DNA of 64,000 nucleotides from Eggerthella sp. YY7918 (GTDB lineage Bacteria > Actinomycetota > Coriobacteriia > Coriobacteriales > Eggerthellaceae): the NCBI RefSeq assembly GCF_000270285.1, contig NC_015738.1:1364001-1428000 (forward strand). The letters are read 5' to 3'. Under the pieces are notes generated by a model. That model had not been told where the DNA came from. It did no database searches and saw only the letters and a list, made by a program, of their open reading frames with translations. A program made the position numbers and the translations under genes. Shown here in pieces: positions 8,945 to 15,592 of the stretch; positions within the stretch are counted from its first letter, which is position 1, and each line of letters begins with the position of its first letter.

Positions 8945-10120
8945 TTATTCTTTCGGCGCACGAAGCGCTTCGGCCGTTGTCTCAATGAGCGAGACGGCGC
9001 CTTCGGGACATGCATCAACGCATAAGCCACAACCGATGCAGTAGCGGATGTCGTAGCCAAGCAGCTCATTTGCGGGGTTGACGAAACGTGCGCCTGTAGG
9101 GCAAACCTGCGTGCAGGCATGGATGTTTGTGCATAGATCACAAGCGGTCTCGGAGACGACAAGAGGTATGCGCGAGGCGATGGCGGGATCGACCTCAAGC
9201 GCCTCGAGCAACATTTTACGCTTCGGCCACATTGTTTTGCGAGCCTGCCCTTCAGGGGCAAAGTCCGCAAACGTAATACCGTCGCTCAATTGAAGGCGTG
9301 CTTGTGCACGAGCGCGTTCGCGACGATCCAGAAACTCGTGAAGGACCTCTGAGTTTCGAAGCCGTCGTTTGCCGGAAGCGATGTCGCCAACATCTCCCAC
9401 AAGGTTGCTGAAAGCGCTTCGCCGGTCAACACCTACGGGATTGGCGAGATCTTTTACAAGATTCTCTTTTTCGGGGATGAGATCGATATATCCGACGTTA
9501 TTTCCGCTGTAATGCTCCGCCGTTTCGATGGCGTGGGTGTACAGCGTCTCTCCCATGGCGCCCGCCCGGTCGCAGTCGGCGCAGTAGGCCAGATCGGCTG
9601 CAATTTTGATCGGAATATTTTCCGTCAGCACAAGCGTCCAAAACTCAGGCGAAAGCGTGGCCAAGCACGGCAGAACTACCACGTTTGCTGCCGGCTCAAG
9701 ACCGGGAAAGATATTCTCTTTGCACGTGAGCACCACATCTTCGCCACGCTGGGCGATGCGGCGAAATCGTTCATGCAAATCTTCCATCGTTACGCGCGAA
9801 GAGGAGAACGCGTCGCATATTCCCAGGCAGATGCCGCAATAGGTGCATGCGTCGGCATCGATGACGGGCAGACCGTCTTCGTTAAAAGAAATCGCATCGT
9901 GTGGACAGGCAAGAGCGCACCGTTCGCATTCCGCACCAGCGGTGCGTACGCAAAAGTCTCGCAATACGACTATTCGATTCTGCCGGGCAACCGTATCTTT
10001 GTCGTCGTTCTGAGCGGAGAGGGGTTGAGTCGAAGGATCTTCCGGCGATGTCGCATGAGGTCCTTCAATCTCGGCCGCTTCGCTGCCTCCGCTTTGGATA
10101 ACAGGGGAGTTGTCAGCCAC
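8945..10120 (-). CDS. Polyferredoxin-like 4Fe-4S cluster protein
   Basis: This 391-residue protein has two cysteine-rich modules. Near the N-terminus are CERCALACP and CTYCGICLGIC (about residues 64-102); near the C-terminus are CDLCTNIHACTQVCP and CIGCGLCVDACP (about 323-370). Together these could bind about four 4Fe-4S clusters. The middle, about 220 residues, has a CADCDRAG pair and no recognised catalytic motif. It probably carries electrons in the cytoplasm; the partner is unknown. The GTG start lies inside the last codons of gltX, with AGAGG upstream, so the two are co-translated. The first 45 residues are polar and poorly conserved in appearance. Confidence 0.85.
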   Translation of the reverse strand: MADNSPVIQSGGSEAAEIEGPHATSPEDPSTQPLSAQNDDKDTVARQNRIVVLRDFCVRTAGAECERCALACPHDAISFNEDGLPVIDADACTYCGICLGICDAFSSSRVTMEDLHERFRRIAQRGEDVVLTCKENIFPGLEPAANVVVLPCLATLSPEFWTLVLTENIPIKIAADLAYCADCDRAGAMGETLYTHAIETAEHYSGNNVGYIDLIPEKENLVKDLANPVGVDRRSAFSNLVGDVGDIASGKRRLRNSEVLHEFLDRRERARAQARLQLSDGITFADFAPEGQARKTMWPKRKMLLEALEVDPAIASRIPLVVSETACDLCTNIHACTQVCPTGARFVNPANELLGYDIRYCIGCGLCVDACPEGAVSLIETTAEALRAPKE

Positions 10121-11621
10121 CGAATACCTCTTTCGTTACGTAATCAATGCGTGCGAGCACGTCTTCACGCGGGAGCAGCTCGATGCTTTCAAACAGCGGC
10201 GGCGATACCATGTTGCCGCATACGGCCACGCGCAAGGGCTGGAACAAGAGTTTCGGTTTAAGCTCCAGCTCTTCACCGAGCGCCCGGCACGCCTCTTCCA
10301 GGCTTTTGGCTTCCCAGGCACGACTTTCGTCAGCGAGTATGCTGCGACACGCAACCAACGCCTCGTCAGCACGAGCGCCTTCTTTTTTGAGCACCTTGTT
10401 CACGCTCTTTTCGTCCAGCTCGCGCACTTCGGGTCCCCAGAACATGAAAGCGAGCTTGCCGGGAATTTCATCAAGGCGCTGCAAGCGTTCAGCTACAAGC
10501 GGATAGAGCCCCAAATAGAACTCGGGCCGTGCGGCCACATCGTCGGCGGTGGCACCCAGCTCAAAGAGCCAGGGTAGCGATGCCTGCACCCAAGCGGCAG
10601 CGCCCATGTCCTTGATGTACTGACCGTTCATCCAGTCGAGCTTCGTTTCGTCGAATACGGCGTCCTTCTTGGTTACGCGCTCAAGGGAAAATTCATGACA
10701 CAGGGTTTCTCGGTCGATGAGGGTCGTCTCTCCGTCGAGCGACCAACCCAGCAGGGCCAGAAAGTTCACCATAGCATCGGGCAGGTAGCCGCGCTCAGCG
10801 AATTCTTCCACGGAAGCCGCGCCGTGGCGCTTCGACAGCTTCTTGCCGTCGGGGCCGAGGATCATTGACAAGTGCGCGAACGTGGGCACGTCGAATCCAA
10901 GTGCCTCGTAGATAAGAATTTGGCGCGGAGTGTTTGACAGATGATCGTCACCACGGATGACGTGCGTGATGCCCATGTTGGCATCGTCGCACACCACCGC
11001 GAAGTTGTAGGTGGGGGAGCCGTCCGTGCGCACGACGATCATGTCGTCCATGACCTCGGCGGGGAAGCTCACATGACCATACACCGCGTCATCGAATTCG
11101 ATGGGGCCATGGTTCTCGGGCACGCGCAAACGCCACACATGCGGCTCGCCGGCTTCAATGCGTGCGGCGGCTTCGGCGGGATCAAGATTGCGGCACGTGC
11201 GATCATAGCCCGAATAACCGCCCTCGGTTGCCTCAGCCTGAGCGCGCTTGACGTCAAGCTCCTCCTTCGTGCAGAAGCAGGGATACACACTACCGCGCTC
11301 CTTCATCAGCTCAAGCGCCGCGGTATAGGTATCCATGCGCTGCGTCTGGAAGTAAGGACCAGATGCGCCCCCCACCTCGGGACCCTCGTCCCAGTCCAGC
11401 CCTAGCCACTTCATAGCGTTCAAAATAACCTGTACGTTTTCTTCGGTAGAGCGCTCCGGATCGGTGTCCTCGATGCGCAGAATGAAGTCGCCGCCCGTCG
11501 CACGGGCAAACGCCCAGTTATAAATAGCCGTTCGAGCTCCGCCAACATGCAGTCGCCCCGTAGGAGAAGGCGCAAACCGCACCCTCACATTCATCTTATT
11601 CGTATCAGTCAAAGTACTCAT
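10113..11621 (-). CDS. gltX: Glutamyl-tRNA synthetase
   Basis: This class I synthetase charges tRNA-Glu and has about 502 residues. RFAPSPTGRLHVGGARTA contains the HIGH-type signature (HVGG) near residue 22, and GKKLSKRHG near residue 250 is the KMSKS-type loop. I place the start at the ATG at 11619-11621, just after AAGGTGATAGAGGAT; an ATG nine codons downstream is also possible, and the open frame continues to a TTG at 11645. The C-terminal anticodon-binding region ends with an 8-bp overlap with the polyferredoxin gene. It is not obvious whether the enzyme also charges tRNA-Gln. Confidence 0.95.
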   Translation of the reverse strand: MSTLTDTNKMNVRVRFAPSPTGRLHVGGARTAIYNWAFARATGGDFILRIEDTDPERSTEENVQVILNAMKWLGLDWDEGPEVGGASGPYFQTQRMDTYTAALELMKERGSVYPCFCTKEELDVKRAQAEATEGGYSGYDRTCRNLDPAEAAARIEAGEPHVWRLRVPENHGPIEFDDAVYGHVSFPAEVMDDMIVVRTDGSPTYNFAVVCDDANMGITHVIRGDDHLSNTPRQILIYEALGFDVPTFAHLSMILGPDGKKLSKRHGAASVEEFAERGYLPDAMVNFLALLGWSLDGETTLIDRETLCHEFSLERVTKKDAVFDETKLDWMNGQYIKDMGAAAWVQASLPWLFELGATADDVAARPEFYLGLYPLVAERLQRLDEIPGKLAFMFWGPEVRELDEKSVNKVLKKEGARADEALVACRSILADESRAWEAKSLEEACRALGEELELKPKLLFQPLRVAVCGNMVSPPLFESIELLPREDVLARIDYVTKEVFGG

Positions 11622-11658
11622 ATCCTCTATCACCTTATACTTCAATGGCTAACAAGCG

Positions 11659-11768
11659 TGATTGTGGGTAGATGCGTGCCACGCGCAGTTCCGCACGAGC
11701 CGAAATGTCCAGTGGACATTTCGTGCGAGCAGGACTGTTTGAGCATGGCATGTATCTACCCACAATCA
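11659..11768. repeat. 110-bp element with 15-bp terminal inverted repeats and central palindrome
   Basis: TGATTGTGGGTAGAT (11659-11673) is the exact reverse complement of ATCTACCCACAATCA (11754-11768). Midway, at 11701-11723, CGAAATGTCCA and TGGACATTTCG form a perfect palindrome around one base; its centre is within 2 bp of the element's centre. It lies between the starts-side of gltX and the end of the DUF1461-like gene. It has no coding content I would defend. It could fold as a long hairpin or cruciform, or be a MITE-like element. Confidence 0.75.
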
Positions 11769-11802
11769 TCCGACGTTTCTCAGGACTGTTTGAGCATGGC
11801 AT
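11730..11802. repeat. Two 22-bp direct repeats, 51 bp apart
   Basis: A 22-bp unit whose first 20 bases are CAGGACTGTTTGAGCATGGC occurs at 11730-11751 and 11781-11802. The first copy is inside the inverted-repeat element and the second is outside it. The two copies are identical, suggesting a recent duplication or a constrained binding site. Confidence 0.8.
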
Positions 11803-11807
11803 ATCCC

Positions 11808-12545
11808 TTAGCCAAGCCGTCGCCGGAGGATTGCCCCAATCACGATCCCAAGTATAGACAACAAAGCGGTTGTCGCAAGCCAGACGCCCCCCATGCCCAT
11901 CCAAAATGCAGGAGGATACAGAGTAATAAGCAACGATTCATACGAAAACGTCCAGGTGCCGTCCGCGAAAAAGAGCGAATGAAACGCCGCAAAAAAGCTG
12001 TAGAAATCAACAAGCACCCATATGGCCAAGAGTGCGAATACCGTCAACACCCCTATGCCTGCCACCATACATACGCCGCCGAGTGCGCGCCGTCCAACCC
12101 GTACACCCACATGGGCGCAGGCGGCAACCGCCAAAAGCGCAATGATGATGAGTGCAATCCGCGCCACAACTACGACGCCATACACGTCGTCGAGGTGCGA
12201 AAGCGCATCGGCATCGAGCGTGTACGCTTCAGGGGCGGAGGCGAGCTCGTCAGGACTTGCTTCGGCATAGGGTGTTTCGGCACTCTTGTTGATAGCGTGC
12301 AGTTCGGAAAAGATCACATCGCGATCGTTTGATCCCACCGTATAGTCGCGCGTTGCGACGGCTGCCTGCACGAGTTCGTCGTGGGAGAAGGGCGTATCGG
12401 GATTATCCATTCCCGAAAAGGCATCTGCTAGCATTTCGGTTGTTTGCGGAAATGCCGCGCAGGCGGCAAATCCGGCCGCCACAAAGGTAATGGCAAGTGA
12501 GATGGCGGCCACGATTGCGGCCGCCTTGTCGATATATCTTTTCAT
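11808..12545 (-). CDS. Integral membrane protein, DUF1461/TIGR01906-like
   Basis: About 245 residues with one N-terminal helix (AAAIVAAISLAITFVAAGFA), a roughly 100-residue outer loop, then three more helices with connecting loops. The loop carries FSHDELVQAAVATRDYTVG and SHLDDVYGVV, which match the pattern I associate with the DUF1461 family of uncharacterised Gram-positive membrane proteins. The start is uncertain: ATG at 12545 puts the membrane helix near the N-terminus, but its GGGG is very close; an ATG at 12563 and a TTG at 12569 are alternatives. It may be transcribed with the ATP-grasp-like gene upstream. Function is unknown. Confidence 0.75.
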   Translation of the reverse strand: MKRYIDKAAAIVAAISLAITFVAAGFAACAAFPQTTEMLADAFSGMDNPDTPFSHDELVQAAVATRDYTVGSNDRDVIFSELHAINKSAETPYAEASPDELASAPEAYTLDADALSHLDDVYGVVVVARIALIIIALLAVAACAHVGVRVGRRALGGVCMVAGIGVLTVFALLAIWVLVDFYSFFAAFHSLFFADGTWTFSYESLLITLYPPAFWMGMGGVWLATTALLSILGIVIGAILRRRLG

Positions 12546-12636
12546 GTCCCCGTCTCTCGTCATGCTCAAACTATGCTGGCTCTCTGTAAGGTAGGTCCTC
12601 TGCCCTTATCCTACAGAAAACCTTATTTCATCCACC

Positions 12637-14007
12637 TTACTCTCTGTCAACCCAAATGGTTGCGGCGGTCATGCCCTGCATGTCCTTCGAGATGGTGGGC
12701 AAGGGTCCCAAGCGACTAAACACTCCAGCGAACTCGCCATCATACAGGTAGAGGCCATTGAGGTTATTGTACAGTTCAGGTTCGCATGACACCTCTGCGT
12801 CGGTTACCTGGTCGATGCCGGCGTCTGGTGGCAGCGTTTCGGTCTTAAAAGGCCGTATGTAGCGCTGAACGATGAACGGATACCCCGCGCGTGAATTTGC
12901 AAACCTGTCAACGAGCTCTTCCCAGCGTTCTTGCGGTTGAGCGCATCCGGCGTACACCTCATCGGCGCCATAGTGGTCGGACGGTTTGATAATCCATTCG
13001 TCTTTATTTGCGCGAATTTGTTCCACGTTGATGTAGTTGTCGTCAAGAAACGCCGTCATGGGAACGGTTTCTTCGATGAATGAAATTTCATCGCCATCAA
13101 GAAACGCCGTTGTCCGCTCGTCGAACAGCACCTTGAAAATCTGCTTGTCGTGGACGATATGGCCGGCGAAACTGCCGATAAGCGCCACCTTTTCGGCACG
13201 TACGGCTTCTATGAGTTGTTGCGAGTCATCCCAGTAGTCAATGACGTCATTGGTAACGCAGCGCCTCCAAATGGCGTTGATGGGATTGCCCTCCACATCA
13301 CGCAATACCTCACCGTCAAATTGCAGGTCGCGTACGTCGGCGACAATGCAGGCTACGCCGCGGTCTCGGAACAGTTCAGCGTAGATGTGAAACTCGTCGA
13401 CCACGCCGTTTTCCAGATAGTCGCAGATAGCAATGCGTGGATTCTCAACGCGATGCTCATAGGTGGCATATATCTCCAAAAACGTATCCACCCATCGCTC
13501 AAACAGTTCGCACCCTTCCACCTGATGGCGGTTTGCGAATTCTTGGAAGGTGGCTGTGGTAAGAATTGAATTCGTGATTTCACGGTTTTCATTCATGCCT
13601 GACGATCCGTCGCCGTTGAATTCGCAGAATTTCATGCGATAGTCGTCCTCGTTCATGAAGGTGTCCACGCGTGCAAACGGCAAAACCGATTCGTAGCCGC
13701 GGGGCAGCAAAATGAGTTCTTCCAGTCGTGGGTTGAAGTCGAACGCGCGGCGATACTCGGGGTCGGCCAGGTAGTGTTCAATTACCTTGCAAAGAATTCG
13801 ATGTGCCGTTTCGGCCGTATATTTCATAGCGCGGTAGGTTTCCGCGTTGAAAAGGCGGGGGACATACGAACACGCCACCACCTCATGATGAACGATGGCG
13901 GTGGAATGCTGCATGTAGTCGTAGGCAGCGCGACGTCCGACAATGTCGCCATCAAGCGAATCCATGATTTCGAAGTACTCGCGCGTGTAGTCTGCGTTGG
14001 TGGGCAT
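12637..14007 (-). CDS. ATP-grasp-like / glutathionylspermidine-synthase-like protein
   Basis: The protein has 456 residues and is soluble. The C-terminal half has the feel of a circularly permuted ATP-grasp ligase: MKFCEFNGDGSSGMNENREI near residue 125 is an acidic metal/nucleotide-type segment, EWIIKPSDHYGADEVYAG near 335 is a K-P-x2-HYGA ATP-binding lysine loop, and PFIVQRYIRPFKTE near 375 is the strand with the second lysine. ATP-grasp ligases join a carboxylate to an amine or thiol through an acyl phosphate. The substrate is not evident. The Shine-Dalgarno before the ATG is weak. The assignment rests on motif resemblance only. Confidence 0.65.
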   Translation of the reverse strand: MPTNADYTREYFEIMDSLDGDIVGRRAAYDYMQHSTAIVHHEVVACSYVPRLFNAETYRAMKYTAETAHRILCKVIEHYLADPEYRRAFDFNPRLEELILLPRGYESVLPFARVDTFMNEDDYRMKFCEFNGDGSSGMNENREITNSILTTATFQEFANRHQVEGCELFERWVDTFLEIYATYEHRVENPRIAICDYLENGVVDEFHIYAELFRDRGVACIVADVRDLQFDGEVLRDVEGNPINAIWRRCVTNDVIDYWDDSQQLIEAVRAEKVALIGSFAGHIVHDKQIFKVLFDERTTAFLDGDEISFIEETVPMTAFLDDNYINVEQIRANKDEWIIKPSDHYGADEVYAGCAQPQERWEELVDRFANSRAGYPFIVQRYIRPFKTETLPPDAGIDQVTDAEVSCEPELYNNLNGLYLYDGEFAGVFSRLGPLPTISKDMQGMTAATIWVDRE

Positions 14008-14165
14008 GGGTGCTCTTTTCCGTCGGGGGCACGTTGGCTTTCAAGTGTACCATGAGCTTATGTGCGCCTTGTCTTTTTGTGGTGAGTAGATGTGAGCGTG
14101 CATCGCCCGTTGCTTTTGCGTTACTATAGCCAGGTTTGCGACTGAGGTCGCATGAGGCTATCCGT

Positions 14166-14253
14166 TTTATCGAGAGCCGGGGAAGAGAGTTGGCTCGAAG
14201 ATCCCGGCACCAACCTGGCCGATGAGCCAAGGTGGTCCTGCCGACATCGATGA
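14166..14253 (+). promoter_or_regulatory. SAM riboswitch (SAM-I clan) upstream of metK
   Basis: The block contains TATCGAGAGCCGGGGAAGAG, then GGCTCGAAGATCCCGGCACC, then CCAAGGTGGTCCTGCCGAC. These follow the S-box order AGAG, GGC-GAtGA, CCcGGCAaCC and AAGGTGc..TCCTGCC, with differences suggesting a SAM-I/IV-type variant. P1 can form between TTATCGA at the 5' side and TCGATGA at 14247-14253. The next bases are the metK Shine-Dalgarno GGAGGA, and no terminator hairpin follows. Binding of S-adenosylmethionine would therefore be expected to act on translation. A small upstream hairpin (GCGAC-TGAG-GTCGC) lies at 14138-14151. Confidence 0.8.
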
Positions 14254-14266
14254 AGGAGGAACAGCA

Positions 14267-15535
14267 GTGTCCAACGCTACATCATCTTATTTGTTTACAT
14301 CGGAATCCGTCACCGAGGGGCATCCCGACAAGGTGTGCGACCAAATTTCGGACGCGATTTTAGATGCCATCCTTGCCAAGGAAATTGAGCTGGCCGCGCA
14401 GGGCTACATTGCGCCCGACGGTCATCCGGCCGATCCGGCCCAGGTGCGCGTGGCGTGCGAAACCATGGCCATGACGGGCATGGTCATTGTCACGGGCGAA
14501 ATTCGCACGCAGGCCTACGTGGACGTGCCTGCTATCGTGCGCGAAGTGTTGCGCGAAATTGGTTATGATCGCGCGAAGTACGGTTTCGACTGCGACACGT
14601 GCGGCGTGCTCAACGCCATTCACGATCAGAGCCCCGACATTGCACAAGGTGTCGATGAGTCGTGGGAGGCTCAGCATGGTCTCGCCGCCGAAGACGACCC
14701 GTACGAGCGTGTAGGCGCGGGCGATCAGGGCATGATGTTCGGGTATGCGTGCGACGAAACGCCTACGCTCATGCCGCTTCCCATTTATCTGGCGCACCGT
14801 CTGGCTGAACGGCTGACCGAGGTGCGCAAAGACGAAACGATGCCGGCGCTGCGTCCCGACGGCAAAACGCAGGTGTCGGTGCGCTATGAAAACGATCGCC
14901 CTGTGCATGTGGAAAAGGTGGTGGTGTCCACGCAGCATGCGGAAGATATCGAACATGAGGCGCTGCGTGCCCAGATCATCGCGAATGTGGTGGAACCTGT
15001 GCTTGCGCGCGAAGGAGTCTCGCTTGCGCCCGACGCTGAAATTCACGTGAATCCCACCGGTCGCTTCGTTATTGGCGGACCTATGGGCGACGCCGGTTTG
15101 ACCGGACGCAAGATTATCGTGGACACCTATGGTGGTATGGGCCGTCATGGCGGAGGGGCGTTCAGCGGCAAGGACTGCACGAAGGTGGACCGCTCGGCCG
15201 CCTATGCCGCGCGTTGGGTGGCGAAAAACGTGGTGGCTGCGGGGCTTGCGCATCGCTGCGAGGTGCAGGTGGCCTATGCCATCGGTATGGCCAAACCGGT
15301 TTCGGTGATGATTGACACGTTTGGGACAAACGCGGTTCCCGAAACCGATATTCAAGCGGCCATCGACGCGGTGTTCGATTTGCGCCCCGGCGCGATCATC
15401 GACGAGCTGGATCTGCGTCGTCCAATCTATCAAAAGACTGCCGCCTACGGACACTTCGGTCGCGAACTTCCTGAATTTACCTGGGAGCAAACCAACAAAG
15501 CCGATGCCCTACGCAAGGCCTGTGGCTTGGTGTAA
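14267..15535 (+). CDS. metK: S-adenosylmethionine synthetase
   Basis: MetK makes S-adenosylmethionine from methionine and ATP. From the GTG at 14267, preceded by AAGGAGGAACAGCA, it has 422 residues; the frame is open to 14222, but that part is riboswitch. Motifs are [17 protein letters not shown] (residues 8-24), [12 protein letters not shown] (about 148) and the phosphate loop [16 protein letters not shown] (about 290), all hallmarks of the family. It is slightly longer than the usual 380-400 residues, with an insertion near residue 45 ([13 protein letters not shown]). The product SAM is the expected ligand of the upstream riboswitch, giving feedback control. Confidence 0.97.
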   Translation: MSNATSSYLFTSESVTEGHPDKVCDQISDAILDAILAKEIELAAQGYIAPDGHPADPAQVRVACETMAMTGMVIVTGEIRTQAYVDVPAIVREVLREIGYDRAKYGFDCDTCGVLNAIHDQSPDIAQGVDESWEAQHGLAAEDDPYERVGAGDQGMMFGYACDETPTLMPLPIYLAHRLAERLTEVRKDETMPALRPDGKTQVSVRYENDRPVHVEKVVVSTQHAEDIEHEALRAQIIANVVEPVLAREGVSLAPDAEIHVNPTGRFVIGGPMGDAGLTGRKIIVDTYGGMGRHGGGAFSGKDCTKVDRSAAYAARWVAKNVVAAGLAHRCEVQVAYAIGMAKPVSVMIDTFGTNAVPETDIQAAIDAVFDLRPGAIIDELDLRRPIYQKTAAYGHFGRELPEFTWEQTNKADALRKACGLV

Positions 15536-15562
15536 GTAAACGGCGTGTCGTCTTTACTTTGA

Positions 15563-15592
15563 GCTTTACATGGTTGGTATATACTGGATGGT
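15563..15592 (+). promoter_or_regulatory. priA promoter placed for a leaderless transcript
   Basis: TATACT at 15580-15585 ends only seven bases before the priA ATG (15593), so transcription should start at or next to the start codon. No Shine-Dalgarno is present between them. The -35 region is weak. Confidence 0.5.

Noticed and set aside
11730-11802. CRISPR-like pair of repeats
   Set aside because: Only two copies, no third repeat, no cas genes and no leader.
11635-11904. Minus-strand frame of 89 codons across the gltX upstream element
   Set aside because: Its codons are made of the repeat and inverted repeat, and it overlaps the gltX start and the DUF1461-like gene, so it is an unlikely gene.
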